Made by a program: the position numbers and the translations under genes. The notes beneath the pieces are model-generated. The model searched no databases, was not told where the DNA came from, and worked only from the letters and a program-made list of their open reading frames with translations. From NCBI RefSeq assembly GCF_001010285.1, contig NZ_CP011104.1:4712001-4776000 (forward strand): 64,000 nucleotides of DNA, read 5' to 3'. Origin of the DNA: Photorhabdus thracensis. GTDB taxonomy: Bacteria > Pseudomonadota > Gammaproteobacteria > Enterobacterales > Enterobacteriaceae. Below are positions 9,051 through 21,601 of this stretch, in pieces (position 1 is the stretch's first letter; every line of letters begins with the position of its first letter).

Positions 9051-12000
9051 ATATCACCTTTCAACAGTTCTTGCGTTGTTTCTTTCCCAGCCTGGAAATG
9101 TTTTCTTTTTTCTTTGATAAGATGAATAGTGACAACCTGTGATAGCTGCTCAAGTGTTGGGTGTTCAAAAACACTTCTCAACGGAACTTCTATTTCTAAT
9201 TCGTTACGTATTGAACTAATAAGGCGCGTTGCCTGAAGTGAATGTCCCCCCAAGGTGAAGAAATTGTCATAGATGCCTACTTGACTGACATTCAATAACC
9301 GCTTCCATAACTGACCGATCTTAATTTCTATTTCATTTCTTGGCGCCACATAGTTTTGTCGGCGTAAATCGTCTTCATTTGGGATCGGTAACGCTTTTTT
9401 ATCCACTTTATTATTTAACGTGAGTGGCATTCGTTCCAAAGGAATATAGAGACCTGGAACCATATATTCTGGCAGTTGCTGTTTCAATGCGGATTCGAGT
9501 AATTCTGAAAGTTCCCCACTAATAGCCGAAATTTGCGGATAATTAGCTAAATGGGTTTGATTGTAGTCAGTACGTGCCTGTATAGGTGGTAACTCTCCAC
9601 GACTAAAAATCACATCCAGCAAATCAGGTTGCTGTTGTGACCACGTAACGCCGCATTGATAACCACATTGTTCAGCGTATTGCAGTAAGGATTCGAATTC
9701 CTGAACCTGTTGTAATGCCTGTGGGGAGAAACTGCCGACATTTGCTGGTGGCGTTATCATCTGGTTGACTGACCAGTGACGCAGCCCTTCTGCCAAAGTG
9801 AGGTCATCTTTAATTCTGGCGTTGGGGATACCTGAAATACCCAATATATCCTCCGTGCCCATCTGTAACAAATTACGCAGACTTTCAAAAGAATCGAAAT
9901 TATGCCAATTTAAAAGCAATTCATTACAAGATTGGGTATTTTCACCTCTTTTGTGCAATATGACATCATAACGATAACGCAACATTTCATTGTCGCCGAT
10001 GCCACGTTTAACCAGAATATCAACCCGGCCAATTTCAGGGTAACGCTCCGGTAATTGGGCAAAATAAGTTGGACTGAGTAAAAACTCGGGTTCTTGTTGT
10101 AAACGCCGCTGAATACGGTTCGCCAGCGCCCCTACCTGAATACGTTGCCCGTTAAGATGACTTTGCTCTATCGCTGTAGCATGGGCGGTTAATAGATCTA
10201 AGTTGCGGATATCTCCCAACAAAATTTTCCCACCCGCTTCAATCGCCGGTATTAACTGTTCAAGTACTTTTTCCAGATATTGAACATTAGGGAAATATTG
10301 GACAACAGAGTTAATCACGACAGTATCAAATTCATCAGCACTCAAGGTTCCTAAGTTGAGCGCATCTCCTCTTCTGAGCTGCACATGTGACCAGCCACGT
10401 TGTTGCAGAATATGTTGATGCCGATTTAACACCTCAGCTGAAATATCGGTAGCCACTACTGATTCGCACCATTCAGCATAGCGATACAACAATAATCCGG
10501 TACCACAACCAATTTCCAGTAAGCGATGAGGATGCAGGGCTTTAATCCTGTGCATGATTCCTGCTAACCATTCCTCCATTTGCTCAAGGGCAATCGGCTG
10601 TTCAGTATAGCTGTTCATCCAGCCGCCGAAATCACTGTCTAATGCGACTACATCACCTTTCTGAGCGCTCCCTTTTTGAGTATTAGCCGTTGTGGGTTGA
10701 CGGTACTGCTCATCAAAAATTTCTGTCCAGTTCTCAACGCTGCTTGCGTTAAATTCAACCGCTTTTTCACCTAACCACCCTGTACTTGGGCAGACATACG
10801 CAATGAGTTTTTTATCTTCATCTTGACCATAAGCGATCACAACAGCACTACTTAAAGCATCATGCCCGGACAAAACTGTCTCGATTTCACCCAACTCTAT
10901 GCGGTGACTACGGATCTTAACCTGAGAGTCAACACGGCCGATAAATTCCAACTGACCATCCGGTGTCCAGCGTACTAAATCGCCGGTTCGATAAAGCCGG
11001 TTTTCCCTGCCATCCGTTGAATGCGAGCTGAATGGATCACGGATAAACTGCCTTGCTGTGATTTCCGGTGAGTTTCGGTAACCGCGTGCTAACTGAACAC
11101 CGCCAATATACAGTTCCCCGATAACGCCCATCGGAGCCAAATTACCTTCCGGATCAAGAATACGCATCACAACGTTAGGCAAAGGTTTTCCAATCGTAAT
11201 CTTCTCGTCAGTTAATAAAGCTGTGGTGACAATGGATGTACATTCTGTCGGGCCATATACGTTAAACAGGTTTCTATTCTGTGACCAACGAACAGCAATC
11301 TGTGGTGGCACGGCTTCACCCGCCAAAAGCAAAGTTGAGACAGAACGCCATTTGTTAAAATTCAGATGAGGAAGTAGCGCCGGAGGTAGTACAGCATGAG
11401 TTATCTGATGTTTTTCAACCACTTCATCCAACAATTCAGGGGAACGCCGTTGGGTTTCGGAAATCAAATACAGTGTTGCGCCATAGGCCAATGTCATAGA
11501 CATCTCTAAGATCATGGCGTCAAAACTCCAGGAGGCAAACTGCAACCCCCGGCAATGTGAGTCAATGCCAAATAAATCTGCTTGCGAGAATGCCAGATTA
11601 ACCCACCCTCTATGTTCCAGCATCGCCCCTTTCGGTTTACCGGTAGAGCCGGAAGTATAAATCACATAAGCCAGATGATTTTCCGTGAGCGGAAGTGGAC
11701 GCTCAGTAATATTATCGGTAGGCATATGTTGTAGCTGAGACTGTACTATCTCTGTATCCAGACAAATCACTTTCTGCTGGCTAATTGGCAGTTTTTCAAC
11801 GAGGTGAGTTTCGGTCAGGATGAATTCGACTTCACTGTGATCCAACATATATTGGAGGCGGGCTTTCGGATAACTGGGGTCTAACGGTACATAAGCGCCA
11901 CCCGCTTTAAGAATACCCAATAATGCCACAACAGCTTGCAATGACCTTGGTATGCAAAGTGCAACCAACGTGTCCGGTATGATCCCTTGTTCAAGCAGAT

Positions 12001-13756
12001 AATGTGCCAATTGGTTAGCTTGCTCATTTAATGACTGATAGCTCAGGGTGTCATCGCCAAGAATCAGGGCATTTTTTTCAGGGTGTTGTGATACCCGCTC
12101 TTCGAAGAGTTCATGGAAACATTTCCCGGTCGGATAAGGAATTTGTGGCCCGCTCCATTCATGCAGTAAGGTATTCCGTTCAGCATCTGCCAATAATGGA
12201 AGGTCATGAACGGACGGCTCACTGATACCTGCATGATGCTTCATCACATCAACAATATTGGTCAGCAAAATTTCGTAATTGGTGATTAATCTATTAATGG
12301 TCTCATTTCTGAACAGGCTGGTGTCAGAGATCCATCCAATAGATAACTCACCTTCGTCTTCTTCATAAATATGGACTTCCAAATCAAATCGGGTGGTCAG
12401 AAGGGAACGTTCTTTAGATGTCACAATGCTATCCTGCTCCAGAGTTGTATCCCGTTGATTATTCTGTACTGCAAACATGATCTGGAAAATAGGATTATAA
12501 TTTAAATTCCGTTCTGGACTGATTTTCTCCACCAGCATCTCAAAAGGCAGGTCTTGATGTGCATAAGCATCCAGGATCGTACGACTATTTTGTTTTAATA
12601 GTTCACTGAATGTAGGCTGACCGGATAAATCCGTTCTTATCACCAGTGAATTGACGAAAAATCCAATCAAAGGCTCAGTGTCACGGTGTCTTCGCCCTGC
12701 AAGCGGCATGCCAACCAGAATATCCTTTTCACTACTGTAACGACTCAACAACACAGCAAAAGCCGTTTCCAGAAACATAAATAACGTCACTTCATGTTTG
12801 GCGCACAGTGCTCGTATTTCTTGAGTCAAAGCTTTTGAAATACGTTGTGGATGAACATTCCCTTCAAAATTTTGTTTTTCTGGCCGTGGATTATCCAGTG
12901 GAAAACGGTGAAGTGGTGAAATACCTGATAATTGGTTTTGCCAGTAATCCAGCTGTTTTTCCAGAATATCCCCTTGCAGCCAGTCCCGTTGCCATTGGGA
13001 ATAGTCAGTATATTGAACTTGTAATGGCGGCAGAGGATTACCCTCGCCCTGGCAATAAGCACGATATAATGTCAGCAGCTCACTGATAAAGATTGCCAGC
13101 GACCAGCCATCACAGGCGATATGATGAATCGTATAGAGAATGAAATAATCATCATCTGTTAATTTCAGCAACCGAATACGCAGCATCAGGTCAGTGCTGA
13201 GATTAACAGCTTGTTTCCACTCCTGCTCACCGAGTTGTTTAAGCTGTTGTTCCTGCTCAAATTCTGAAAGTGTGGACAGATCATGTACTGTAATAGGCAA
13301 ATCATAAGAAGTCGCAATAACCTGCCGTGGCTCATTATCAATAATTTTGAAATAAGTACGCAGCGATTCATGGCGTTCAAGCAATGTTGCTATAGCCGCC
13401 TCAAAAGCGTTGAGATTAAGCGACTCTCTCAACCTGAAATCACCTGTGCAGTTATACTGCGGACTACCTTCGGTAAGTTGATCGATTAACCACAAGCGCT
13501 GTTGAGCAAATGAAAGTGGGTAATGTTCCGCACGATCATAACGCGGAATACCTTGCAGTCGGTGAGTGTCCGAATCCTCTTCTGAATCGATTTGCTTCAG
13601 GAAATCAATCAATTCTTGTTTATGTTGTTTCCATTCACTGAGCAGTTCCGGAGGAATGCTATCTCGGCTGGTTTTATATTTCAGTTTGTTATCAATAACA
13701 AACAGAGTAATCCCTTGATTTAAAGCTTCATTGATAATTTGTGCCGCATTTTTCAT
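9047..13756 (-). CDS. RXP-type NRPS, second protein (C-A-MT-T)
   Basis: A 1569-residue single-module synthetase that activates, N-methylates and condenses one amino acid. It has a docking domain (1-58), condensation domain with an intact HHIACDGWS (211-219), an adenylation domain, an inserted N-methyltransferase (very roughly 1010-1380, [10 protein letters not shown]), and a carrier domain with Ser1506 in GGHSL. The last 20 residues ([17 protein letters not shown]) form a docking tail almost identical to that of the first protein. The pocket residues read DALVLAVSI, the same as the third protein, so both probably load the same kind of aliphatic residue. The methyltransferase region is close in sequence to that of the third protein, pointing to module duplication. 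ATGA overlaps couple it on both sides. Confidence 0.9.
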   Translation of the reverse strand: MKNAAQIINEALNQGITLFVIDNKLKYKTSRDSIPPELLSEWKQHKQELIDFLKQIDSEEDSDTHRLQGIPRYDRAEHYPLSFAQQRLWLIDQLTEGSPQYNCTGDFRLRESLNLNAFEAAIATLLERHESLRTYFKIIDNEPRQVIATSYDLPITVHDLSTLSEFEQEQQLKQLGEQEWKQAVNLSTDLMLRIRLLKLTDDDYFILYTIHHIACDGWSLAIFISELLTLYRAYCQGEGNPLPPLQVQYTDYSQWQRDWLQGDILEKQLDYWQNQLSGISPLHRFPLDNPRPEKQNFEGNVHPQRISKALTQEIRALCAKHEVTLFMFLETAFAVLLSRYSSEKDILVGMPLAGRRHRDTEPLIGFFVNSLVIRTDLSGQPTFSELLKQNSRTILDAYAHQDLPFEMLVEKISPERNLNYNPIFQIMFAVQNNQRDTTLEQDSIVTSKERSLLTTRFDLEVHIYEEDEGELSIGWISDTSLFRNETINRLITNYEILLTNIVDVMKHHAGISEPSVHDLPLLADAERNTLLHEWSGPQIPYPTGKCFHELFEERVSQHPEKNALILGDDTLSYQSLNEQANQLAHYLLEQGIIPDTLVALCIPRSLQAVVALLGILKAGGAYVPLDPSYPKARLQYMLDHSEVEFILTETHLVEKLPISQQKVICLDTEIVQSQLQHMPTDNITERPLPLTENHLAYVIYTSGSTGKPKGAMLEHRGWVNLAFSQADLFGIDSHCRGLQFASWSFDAMILEMSMTLAYGATLYLISETQRRSPELLDEVVEKHQITHAVLPPALLPHLNFNKWRSVSTLLLAGEAVPPQIAVRWSQNRNLFNVYGPTECTSIVTTALLTDEKITIGKPLPNVVMRILDPEGNLAPMGVIGELYIGGVQLARGYRNSPEITARQFIRDPFSSHSTDGRENRLYRTGDLVRWTPDGQLEFIGRVDSQVKIRSHRIELGEIETVLSGHDALSSAVVIAYGQDEDKKLIAYVCPSTGWLGEKAVEFNASSVENWTEIFDEQYRQPTTANTQKGSAQKGDVVALDSDFGGWMNSYTEQPIALEQMEEWLAGIMHRIKALHPHRLLEIGCGTGLLLYRYAEWCESVVATDISAEVLNRHQHILQQRGWSHVQLRRGDALNLGTLSADEFDTVVINSVVQYFPNVQYLEKVLEQLIPAIEAGGKILLGDIRNLDLLTAHATAIEQSHLNGQRIQVGALANRIQRRLQQEPEFLLSPTYFAQLPERYPEIGRVDILVKRGIGDNEMLRYRYDVILHKRGENTQSCNELLLNWHNFDSFESLRNLLQMGTEDILGISGIPNARIKDDLTLAEGLRHWSVNQMITPPANVGSFSPQALQQVQEFESLLQYAEQCGYQCGVTWSQQQPDLLDVIFSRGELPPIQARTDYNQTHLANYPQISAISGELSELLESALKQQLPEYMVPGLYIPLERMPLTLNNKVDKKALPIPNEDDLRRQNYVAPRNEIEIKIGQLWKRLLNVSQVGIYDNFFTLGGHSLQATRLISSIRNELEIEVPLRSVFEHPTLEQLSQVVTIHLIKEKRKHFQAGKETTQELLKGDI

Positions 13757-16700
13757 ATATCACCTTCCAATAGTTCTTGTGTTGTCTCTTGCCCAGCCTG
13801 GAAATGCTTTCTTTTTTCCTTAACCTGATGAATCGTGGCGATTCGTGCTAATCGCTCAAGTGTTGGATACTCAAAGACACTGCTCAACGGTATTTCAATG
13901 TTTAGATCATTGCGTATTAAGCTGATAAGGCGGGTTGCCTGAAGAGAGTGACCACCCAACATGAAAAAGTTGTCATAAATGCTGACTTGGCTAACGCCCA
14001 ACACTTCTTGCCATAACTGGCTAATTTTTCTCTCCACTTCATTTCTTGGCGCAACATAACTTTGTTGTCGGAAATCATTTTCATTTGGAACAGGCAACGC
14101 TTTTTTGTCCACTTTGTTATTTAACGTGAGTGGCATTCGCTCTAGCGGAATATAAAGGCTTGGAACCATGTATTCTGGTAATTGTTTTTTCAGTGCTGAT
14201 TCAAGTAGCTCCGAAAGTTCAATTTTAATATCGGAAGACTGAGATGCGTTGTCGGCATTAAATTTCAGCCCTTTTTTATCCAGCCAATCTTTGGTTGGAC
14301 AAACATAGGCAATCAATCTTTTATCGTTCCCATAAGTAATAACCGCAGCACTGCTTAAGGCGTCATGTCCGGCCAATGCAGTTTCGATTTCTCCCAACTC
14401 AATCCTAAATCCTCTAATCTTGACTTGAGAGTCAATCCGACCAATAAATTCCACACTACCATCAGGCAACCAACGGGCTAAATCTCCCGTTCGGTATAAA
14501 CGTAAGGATTGGGAATTGTCCGTTAAATCAGTAATAAATTTCGTTACGTTTGTTTCAGGGGCATTCAAGTACCCACGCGCCAGTTGGATGCCACCAATAT
14601 ATAATTCCCCGGCAACACCAATAGGTACTAGATTGCCTGATGGATCAAGAATACGAATAACGATATTGGGCAATGGTTTCCCAATCGTAATTTTGTCATC
14701 AGTTAATAAGCCCGAAGTCACAATGGCAGTACACTCTGTCGGGCCATATACATTGAACAGTTTTCTGCCCTGTGACCAACGAACAGCGCTCTGTGGTGGT
14801 ACCGCTTCCCCCGCTAAAAGCAAGGTTGAAACGGAACGCCATTTGTTAAAGTCCAAATAAGGCAGCAAAGCAGGAGGTAATACAGCATGGGTAATCTGAT
14901 GTTTATCAACTAACTCATCCAAATATTCAGGGGTATGCTGTTGGGTTTCTGAAATTAAATAAAGTGCTGCTCCATACGCCAGTGTCATAGATATTTCTAA
15001 GATCATGGCATCAAAACTCCAGGAAGCGAACTGCAATCCCCGGCTATATGAATCAACACCAAATAAACCCGCCTGTGAAAGTGCCAGATTTACCCACCCC
15101 TTATGTTCCAACATAACCCCTTTCGGTTTACCCGTAGAACCAGAGGTATAAATGACGTAAGCCAGATTATTTTCCGTTATTGGGAATGGGCGTTCAGCGA
15201 TATTGTCCGTAGGCATGTGCTGCAATTGTGATTGCATTGTTTCCGTATCCAAACAGACGACTTTCTGCCGGCTGATTGGGAGTTTTTCTATCAAATCCGT
15301 TTCGGTCAGAATGAACTCAGCTTCGCTGTGTTCCAACATATATTGAAGACGAGGTTTCGGATAGCTGGGATCTAACGGCAAATAAGCTCCCCCTGCTTTA
15401 ATAATCCCCAGTAGCGCTACTACAGCGCGTATTGAACGAGGAATACAGAGCGCGACCAATGCTTCTGGTTTGATCTTTTGCTCTGTCAAGTAATGAGCGA
15501 GTTGATTAGCTTGTTTATTTAATTCCTGATAGCTTAATGAATTGCCGTCAAAAATAACGGCTGTTTTTTCAGGATATCGAGCAGCTTGTTCCTCAAACAG
15601 TTCATGAAAACAGCCGCCATGCTGGCTATAATCCGGCAGGCCATTCCATTCATGTAACAAAGTGTGTATTTCAGCCTCTGCTAATAATGGAATGTCATGG
15701 ACAGAAGGTTCCCTGTATATCAGATCGGAGCCAATACATGGCTTCATGACACTAACAATATTAACCAACAAGGTTTCATAATTGGCAAGCAATCTTTCAA
15801 TGGTCATATTATTGAATAAGTTGCTGTCATAAACCCATAAAAGGGATAATCCGCCCTCTTCTTCTTCATAAATATGAATTTCCAAATCAAATCGGGCTTT
15901 CAAAAGCAGACGTTCTTCAGACTCAATATTATTATCCCGCGCCAGTATCGTATCACGCTGAGTATTCTCCAGAGTAAAAGCGATTTGAAATATAGGGTTA
16001 TAATTTAAGTTTCGTCCCGGACTGATTTTTTCCACCAGCATTTGAAATGGCAGATCTTGATGTGCATACGCATCCAGGATAGTGCGACTGTTCTGCTTTA
16101 ATAACTCACTGAAAGTGGGCTGACCGGATAAATCCGTTCTGATCACCAGAGAGTTAACAAAAAAACCAATCAAAGGCTCAATATCATGGTGTCTTCTCCC
16201 TGCAAGTGGTGTTCCGACCAGAATGTCTTTTTCATTACTGTAACGACTCAACAATACGGCAAAGGCTGTCTCCAGAAACATGAATAATGTGACTTCATGT
16301 TGGTGACATAATGCTCTTATTTCTTGTGTTAAATCCTTTGAAATACGTTGATCATTAAGATGCCCCTCAAAACTCTGTTTCTCTGGTCGTGGGTTATCCA
16401 GTGGAAGACGGTGAAGTGGAGAAATACCTGATAACTGGGTTTGCCAATAATCCAATTGTTTTTTGAGAATATCACCTTGCAGCCAATTTCGTTGCCATTG
16501 AGCATAATCGGTATATTGGATTTTAAGTGGCGGTAATGGAGCTATTTCTCCTTTATTATACGCGCGATATAGGGTAATAAGTTCATTGATAAAGATTTCT
16601 ATTGACCAACTATCACAGGCAATATGGTGAATGGTATAGATAATCACATAATCATTTTCGGCCAGCTTTATCAGGCGAATACGCAACATCAAATCAGTAC

Positions 16701-17259
16701 TAAGGTTAAAAACCAAGTTATCTTCTTCTTTACTGAATCTTTTGATTTGAGATTCTTGCTCAGTTTCAGAGAATGCAGTCAGATCATGTCGTGTAATGGG
16801 TAAATCATAGGAATGTGTTATGACTTGCCGTGGCTCATTATCAATAATTTTAATATGGGTACGTAACGCTTCATGACGTTCAAGCAACGTTTTTACCGCG
16901 GCCTTAAAAGCGTTGAAATTCAGTTGTTCCCGTAATCTCAAATATCCGGGACAATTATATTGAGGGCTACCTTCGGTAAGTTGGTCGATAAACCACAGGC
17001 GTTGTTGAGCAAATGAGAGTGGATAATGTTCTGCATTGCCATCACGTTGGATATTCTGTAATTGATATGTTTGAATTTCTTCTTCTGCATCGATCTGGCT
17101 CAGGAAGTCGATCAACGCTTGTTTATAATTTTTCCATTCACTGAATAATTCTGCTGGAATACTATCACGACTGGTTTCGTATTGTAATCGGTTATCAGCA
17201 ACAAACAGAGTAATTCCTTGATTTAAAGCCTCATTTACAATTTGCGCTGCATTTTTCAT
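13753..17259 (-). CDS. RXP-type NRPS, first protein (C-A-T)
   Basis: An 1168-residue single-module synthetase without a methyltransferase, transcribed first in the NRPS unit. Domains: TubC-like docking (1-58), condensation (80 to about 510), adenylation (about 530-1040, [23 protein letters not shown]) and carrier (Ser1105 in GGHSL). A docking tail ([17 protein letters not shown]) ends the protein. The condensation motif reads HHIACDS (211-217) instead of HHxxxDG, so the C domain may be weak or non-catalytic, fitting a starter module. Pocket code DALVLAVAI differs from the other modules at one position (A for S). An AAGGAG ribosome site precedes the ATG at 17259. The three-gene set resembles rdpABC and the monomodular RXP synthetases of Xenorhabdus. 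Confidence 0.9.
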   Translation of the reverse strand: MKNAAQIVNEALNQGITLFVADNRLQYETSRDSIPAELFSEWKNYKQALIDFLSQIDAEEEIQTYQLQNIQRDGNAEHYPLSFAQQRLWFIDQLTEGSPQYNCPGYLRLREQLNFNAFKAAVKTLLERHEALRTHIKIIDNEPRQVITHSYDLPITRHDLTAFSETEQESQIKRFSKEEDNLVFNLSTDLMLRIRLIKLAENDYVIIYTIHHIACDSWSIEIFINELITLYRAYNKGEIAPLPPLKIQYTDYAQWQRNWLQGDILKKQLDYWQTQLSGISPLHRLPLDNPRPEKQSFEGHLNDQRISKDLTQEIRALCHQHEVTLFMFLETAFAVLLSRYSNEKDILVGTPLAGRRHHDIEPLIGFFVNSLVIRTDLSGQPTFSELLKQNSRTILDAYAHQDLPFQMLVEKISPGRNLNYNPIFQIAFTLENTQRDTILARDNNIESEERLLLKARFDLEIHIYEEEEGGLSLLWVYDSNLFNNMTIERLLANYETLLVNIVSVMKPCIGSDLIYREPSVHDIPLLAEAEIHTLLHEWNGLPDYSQHGGCFHELFEEQAARYPEKTAVIFDGNSLSYQELNKQANQLAHYLTEQKIKPEALVALCIPRSIRAVVALLGIIKAGGAYLPLDPSYPKPRLQYMLEHSEAEFILTETDLIEKLPISRQKVVCLDTETMQSQLQHMPTDNIAERPFPITENNLAYVIYTSGSTGKPKGVMLEHKGWVNLALSQAGLFGVDSYSRGLQFASWSFDAMILEISMTLAYGAALYLISETQQHTPEYLDELVDKHQITHAVLPPALLPYLDFNKWRSVSTLLLAGEAVPPQSAVRWSQGRKLFNVYGPTECTAIVTSGLLTDDKITIGKPLPNIVIRILDPSGNLVPIGVAGELYIGGIQLARGYLNAPETNVTKFITDLTDNSQSLRLYRTGDLARWLPDGSVEFIGRIDSQVKIRGFRIELGEIETALAGHDALSSAAVITYGNDKRLIAYVCPTKDWLDKKGLKFNADNASQSSDIKIELSELLESALKKQLPEYMVPSLYIPLERMPLTLNNKVDKKALPVPNENDFRQQSYVAPRNEVERKISQLWQEVLGVSQVSIYDNFFMLGGHSLQATRLISLIRNDLNIEIPLSSVFEYPTLERLARIATIHQVKEKRKHFQAGQETTQELLEGDI

Positions 17260-17305
17260 ATCTCTCCTTGAAAATATAATATGAAATTTTTTATATAAGT
17301 GATTA

Positions 17306-17335
17306 TTTATAATGTCCGTAATTGGAAAATAACAA
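17306..17335 (-). promoter_or_regulatory. Candidate promoter for the NRPS genes
   Basis: On the minus strand TTGTTA (17330-17335) and TATAAA (17306-17311) are 18 bp apart in the AT-rich 122-bp gap between luxE and the first NRPS gene. Predicted initiation leaves a leader of roughly 40 nt. No terminator hairpin is visible after luxE, so read-through from lux is also possible. Confidence 0.35.
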
Positions 17336-17381
17336 ATTTCTCATCATGTAAGCATATGGACATCGAAAATCATTAGCGACG

Positions 17382-18494
17382 TTAATTGTCAAATGCTTGA
17401 GTTAAGCTTAAAGCACACCCTTTCTGTGTCCTCGTATTAACACGACGTAAAATTTCAACGAGCACACCAGGATACTTACCATATTCTCTTCTGATTATCC
17501 CGATATCATCGGTGACAAGAAATGCCGGGTAACTCGTTGATGACGCATCCATATAACTCATCAAACCCGGCATTCCATCAGGCACAGGTTTCAACGTTTC
17601 AGGATCAAGTGCTCGCGCATATACCCACGGCGGAACATGTTTACGTTGCATCTCATCCTCAAAGAAACAAGTGTTGAGTTCAACTTGATTAAATATATCG
17701 CGGATCTGACTCATATTACTGAGGTTGAAGGTATCGAATAGAAGCTGATTGAAATCGTCGCGTTTCAGGGATTCTTTTTGGTAACTTTTCCAGCCTCCCC
17801 CCGTTATGATATAAAGGCTTTGATCTCCAGAAAATGAGATATTTTTATCTTTCATATAATTGCAGAGCAAATAGATAAAGTATGGCGAACCGATAAGACA
17901 AATATCTTTTCCTTGACTTTTTATTCGTTCAAGACTATTTAATGTTTTAACAAAATCTATCCGTTCTTCTGTTACGGTGAATGTTGTAGGATATAGCAAC
18001 TCCACCAGGCTCATAACATATTTAAACCAAATGTTATGAGCATTAAATCTGTCGGGCCCCAAGTTGACCAATTCCATTTGATGATCAAACCAACTACCAA
18101 TATATTTCATGCCATAACCCACAGAACCTAAAAGTCTCTCAATACTTAGTCTGTCACGCGCTACCAGACTTTTTAAACCATTCGTGCCGCTACTAGTGAA
18201 CCAACTTTCAATCTCGTTTTCCTGACAAGTTAATAAGCGAGTAAACTTAAAAACTGATGTTGGGAATACAGGTATGTCATCAATTTCCGTAACATTGTCA
18301 TCTGCTTTATGTGCCTGACAATAACGACGGTATTCTTGACAATGTTTATAGTGATTACGAAATGCATCAAGCACAAGTTTTTTTCTGATTTGTTCCTGTT
18401 CATCATAAGACCAAACTAATGGATCGCTCGAAAAAATCAAATCATCAATCTCTGAGCTTGCTGTGATTTCTTGTTTATTAACGTATGAAGTCAT
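17382..18494 (-). CDS. luxE: Acyl-protein synthetase LuxE
   Basis: A 370-residue fatty acyl-protein synthetase of the lux fatty-acid reductase complex. It activates tetradecanoate with ATP and passes the acyl group, via an acylated cysteine on itself, to LuxC. It matches Photorhabdus LuxE in length and throughout ([17 protein letters not shown] start; [23 protein letters not shown]). Cys360 in the C-terminal KGCALSL segment corresponds to the acyl-carrying cysteine position. It is the last lux gene. It lies 64 bp after luxB, with a strong hairpin in that gap. Confidence 0.98.
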   Translation of the reverse strand: MTSYVNKQEITASSEIDDLIFSSDPLVWSYDEQEQIRKKLVLDAFRNHYKHCQEYRRYCQAHKADDNVTEIDDIPVFPTSVFKFTRLLTCQENEIESWFTSSGTNGLKSLVARDRLSIERLLGSVGYGMKYIGSWFDHQMELVNLGPDRFNAHNIWFKYVMSLVELLYPTTFTVTEERIDFVKTLNSLERIKSQGKDICLIGSPYFIYLLCNYMKDKNISFSGDQSLYIITGGGWKSYQKESLKRDDFNQLLFDTFNLSNMSQIRDIFNQVELNTCFFEDEMQRKHVPPWVYARALDPETLKPVPDGMPGLMSYMDASSTSYPAFLVTDDIGIIRREYGKYPGVLVEILRRVNTRTQKGCALSLTQAFDN

Positions 18495-18530
18495 ACCTGT
18501 TTTTACCCTCTACAGATAATATTAGGAATG

Positions 18531-18549
18531 ATGGCAGCGCTGCTGCCAT
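18531..18549 (-). other. Intercistronic hairpin between luxB and luxE
   Basis: ATGGCAGC (18531-18538) and GCTGCCAT (18542-18549) form a perfect 8-bp stem with a 3-nt loop. No T-run follows, so it is unlikely to terminate transcription. It could instead block 3' exonucleases and set the luxE to luxAB ratio. Some other Photorhabdus strains have ERIC-type repeats in this gap; none is seen here. Confidence 0.6.
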
Positions 18550-18558
18550 ACTCTTTTA

Positions 18559-19533
18559 TTACATGTGATACTTCCTAATATTATCATTAACAATATCGAT
18601 TGTGTTTTTCTGGCTCATCAAGTCATTCATTGGTTCAAAGGACAGTAATACGCTTTTTGCACCACACTTTTCAATCGCCAATTTAGCCGCAGTTATACAT
18701 TCCATATAATCTCCGACGGCATTTTCTGTGATTATTTCTTCAAGTTTCTTTTCGAGATTTTCATCAGGGTGCATTTCAGAAACATAATTACTTATAAATG
18801 CACGTGTTTCTTCTTTAGCTTTCTGACTATCTTCGTTAAAGTTAACCAATATCATTAACTGATGATCTATAGCTGATAGGTCAATACCCTGTTTATCAGC
18901 AATGATTTTATACCTTTCCTCATACTCATGTCTGACATCATTGGAATCATCCCACTTAAAGATAAGAGGAATGCCTTTTTGGGCTGCCCACTCAACGACA
19001 TAATGACTCGTTGCCGTTACATATCTCCGAGGCCCGCCTTGTGTATAAGCATGAGGGTTTACGGATATTTTGGGAAAACTATAAAAATCGTTATCTGGAT
19101 TACAATAGCCTGTTGTTAAAGCATCGTTAATAATTTCATAACACTGTTCAAAGAGTTGCTGTTGGTATTTATCAGGGCGGTTAAAAAAATGCATTTCATC
19201 TTTTTTTTCGCAATCACTCAATCCTAAAATAAATCTCCCTTCGCTCAACTGATCCAATAAGCAAGCTTCCTCCGCTATTCGGACAGGGTGATGAGTTGTA
19301 ATGACGTGATTCAATGAACCAATTTTAATTTTTTCAGTTAGACCGAGCAAAAAACCAGAAACAGTCAGAGGAGCACCGACAATGCCATTACCTGAAAAAT
19401 GATTTTCATACACCAAAATCTGTTCAAAATTCAGTTTATCAACATACTCCGTTATTTCCTGCATACGGGCTATACTTTGTTCTTGAACAATTGTTGAATT
19501 GATGAAGTTAAGGAAGAACAATCCAAATTTCAT
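18559..19533 (-). CDS. luxB: Bacterial luciferase beta subunit LuxB
   Basis: A 324-residue TIM-barrel flavin-dependent monooxygenase subunit (MKFGLFFLNFINST). It pairs with LuxA, stabilises the active alpha subunit and is required for high quantum yield. It is shorter than LuxA because it lacks the alpha-specific mobile loop, as usual for beta. The start has AAGGAA upstream, and the gene follows luxA by only 14 bp. The motif HHPVRIAEEACLLDQLSEGR aligns with the LuxA segment [19 protein letters not shown], showing the common origin of the two subunits. Confidence 0.98.
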   Translation of the reverse strand: MKFGLFFLNFINSTIVQEQSIARMQEITEYVDKLNFEQILVYENHFSGNGIVGAPLTVSGFLLGLTEKIKIGSLNHVITTHHPVRIAEEACLLDQLSEGRFILGLSDCEKKDEMHFFNRPDKYQQQLFEQCYEIINDALTTGYCNPDNDFYSFPKISVNPHAYTQGGPRRYVTATSHYVVEWAAQKGIPLIFKWDDSNDVRHEYEERYKIIADKQGIDLSAIDHQLMILVNFNEDSQKAKEETRAFISNYVSEMHPDENLEKKLEEIITENAVGDYMECITAAKLAIEKCGAKSVLLSFEPMNDLMSQKNTIDIVNDNIRKYHM

Positions 19534-19547
19534 TTCATTTTCCTTAG

Positions 19548-20630
19548 CTAGTATAATAGCGAACGTTGTTTTTCTTTGAGAAATGGCATGACATCAGACT
19601 GGAAAAGCCTCATGGAAGCAATAATTTCATCTACTGTTCCATTAGCTTCAAACCCACAACAAATATTTGATATTCCTGTGGCGTCAATGTCTTTTTGGAT
19701 TATGTCAATGCACTCCTTCGGCGTTCCTACGGGATTGATTTCGTAACTGTAATCAATGCGGCGATTAGTATTTTTATGTCCTTTTAATACAAAGTCACGC
19801 CACTGCCCTTTATTGAAATCATAACCTTTTGTTTGGTCTGAATCATCAAAAATGGTCGTGGCATTGACATAAGAATCATACCAGTGGCCCAGAAAATTCC
19901 GGCAGATCTCTTTCGCTTTTATTGAATCATGGTCTACAGATGTTATATATGATAAGCAATGGTCGATATTATGAATATCGTGCCCATGTTCTTGAGCCAC
20001 TTCGTTATAGAGCTCAAGTTGTGCTTTCTTTTCGTTAGTATTGATAATCCAGCTTAAGATCATCGGCAAGCCAAATTGAGCAGCCCACTCAGTGGTTGAG
20101 GCTGATTCAGCCACCACATAAACAGGTGCGCCGCCTTTACTATATGCCGTCGGGCTGACTTTTACCTTATTGAAGCTGATATGCTCATTGGCAGCTTCGA
20201 CATATCCCTCTGCCATGCCATTTTTTATCAACCCGTACCAGCACTCCATTAAGGCGCGGCTGTTATCCATATCTGTGCCAAATACACGAAAGTCTTTGTT
20301 GTAAAGCCCCCGGCAAATACCAAACCTAAATCGCCCTTTTGACATTTGATCCAGCAAATTCACATCTTCAAGTTGGCGTACTGGATGAGCAGTGGGGAGA
20401 ACAATAGCAGCAGTCCCTACATTGAGTTTTTTGGTTGCACCAAGTAGATATGCAGCAGCGACATAAGGGTTACCAAGCAAACCAAACTCCGTGAAATGAT
20501 GCTCCAGTAACCATACAGTATCAAAACCACACTCCTCAGAGACGCGGCCTAATTTAACCAAACGTTTCATTACCTCGGTTTGAGAAAGTTGAGGTGGTTG
20601 GTATGTAAGCAAAAAGTTTCCGAATTTCAT
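19548..20630 (-). CDS. luxA: Bacterial luciferase alpha subunit LuxA
   Basis: A 360-residue catalytic luciferase subunit that oxidises FMNH2 and long-chain aldehyde with O2 to produce blue-green light. The active-site His44 (LLEHHF) and the reactive Cys106 (FGICRGLY) are present. The C-terminal half has the alpha-specific loop sequence (roughly 260-290, including [19 protein letters not shown]). The frame extends upstream to 20699, but the ATG at 20630 ([10 protein letters not shown]), with AAGGAC in front, is the family start. Confidence 0.99.
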   Translation of the reverse strand: MKFGNFLLTYQPPQLSQTEVMKRLVKLGRVSEECGFDTVWLLEHHFTEFGLLGNPYVAAAYLLGATKKLNVGTAAIVLPTAHPVRQLEDVNLLDQMSKGRFRFGICRGLYNKDFRVFGTDMDNSRALMECWYGLIKNGMAEGYVEAANEHISFNKVKVSPTAYSKGGAPVYVVAESASTTEWAAQFGLPMILSWIINTNEKKAQLELYNEVAQEHGHDIHNIDHCLSYITSVDHDSIKAKEICRNFLGHWYDSYVNATTIFDDSDQTKGYDFNKGQWRDFVLKGHKNTNRRIDYSYEINPVGTPKECIDIIQKDIDATGISNICCGFEANGTVDEIIASMRLFQSDVMPFLKEKQRSLLY

Positions 20631-20664
20631 AGATAGTCCTTCTGTTTCTATCTGAGTGATAGAG

Positions 20665-21588
20665 TTAAGACAGCGAAATTGTTTGATTTTCAATCTCAAT
20701 TTTCATTCGGCGTTCATTGACTGTCGCAATAGTCAGATGTTCAAATGACGGCTCAATCATATCAATATCGATATCCAAACTGCCATTATCCATCGCGATA
20801 GCCGCTTTCGTCACTGATTGATAAAAATTGCGCAGGACCACTAAGTTCTCACCCAAATCATGTGAACCTCCTAGCAAAGAATATATCTTGCATCGATTAC
20901 TACGAATATTTGATAACAATTTGATGACTTCATCTTGTTTTACCCAATCGTCGTTATTTGCAGTAAAAGCAATAAACGGTATATCAAGATGCATCATGCT
21001 ATTAATTGTGGAAGTTAAATCTTCCCAACCAAAATCAACGCAATCTCTCGCGAAGACTTCAGCACCCAATTTATGGCCTTCAAAATCCAAATTATTAGGC
21101 AATTCATCAATGGGCAAACTGAGATAATCAAATCCTAAAGCTCTTTCGAGAGTATATCTTAAGTTAACAACACCAACCGCAGTGATTAAAAACGAAGCAT
21201 TGATTTCAGACAGGCTTGCATAAACTATCCGTGCAGATAAGCTTGAAGCCAAAATACCACGGTTATGTATTTTTCGTGTATTTAACCAATCAACTACGGC
21301 TAACAGACTCTGTTTTCCTATAGACATGGTAAATTCATCAATTGTCCCCGAACTCAATCCAACATGGTGAAGTGAATCATAGCGAATCACATGAAATCCA
21401 TTCCGTGACAAATATTCCGCCAGACCAGCAAAATGATCCATTCTCCGGGCAAAGCCAGATGCAATGATAATTGCATTCTTTCTTTTTAGACTGTTTTCTT
21501 CCGGCAGCGTTTCCCAGACATGAATTTTTTTATTTCCTTCAACACAAATAACATGGTCGATGGTTTTATATCTGGATGCATTTTCCAT
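20665..21588 (-). CDS. luxD: Acyl transferase LuxD
   Basis: A 307-residue alpha/beta-hydrolase myristoyl-ACP thioesterase. It diverts C14 acyl chains from fatty-acid synthesis to give tetradecanoate for LuxE and LuxC. The nucleophile region ASSLSAR (about residues 114-120, Ser116 as likely nucleophile) is followed by the acid in TANNDDW and the His in GGSHDLGEN, in the expected order. It starts 13 bp after luxC and ends 34 bp before luxA. Confidence 0.98.
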   Translation of the reverse strand: MENASRYKTIDHVICVEGNKKIHVWETLPEENSLKRKNAIIIASGFARRMDHFAGLAEYLSRNGFHVIRYDSLHHVGLSSGTIDEFTMSIGKQSLLAVVDWLNTRKIHNRGILASSLSARIVYASLSEINASFLITAVGVVNLRYTLERALGFDYLSLPIDELPNNLDFEGHKLGAEVFARDCVDFGWEDLTSTINSMMHLDIPFIAFTANNDDWVKQDEVIKLLSNIRSNRCKIYSLLGGSHDLGENLVVLRNFYQSVTKAAIAMDNGSLDIDIDMIEPSFEHLTIATVNERRMKIEIENQTISLS

Positions 21589-21601
21589 ACTTTTTACCTA
21601 G

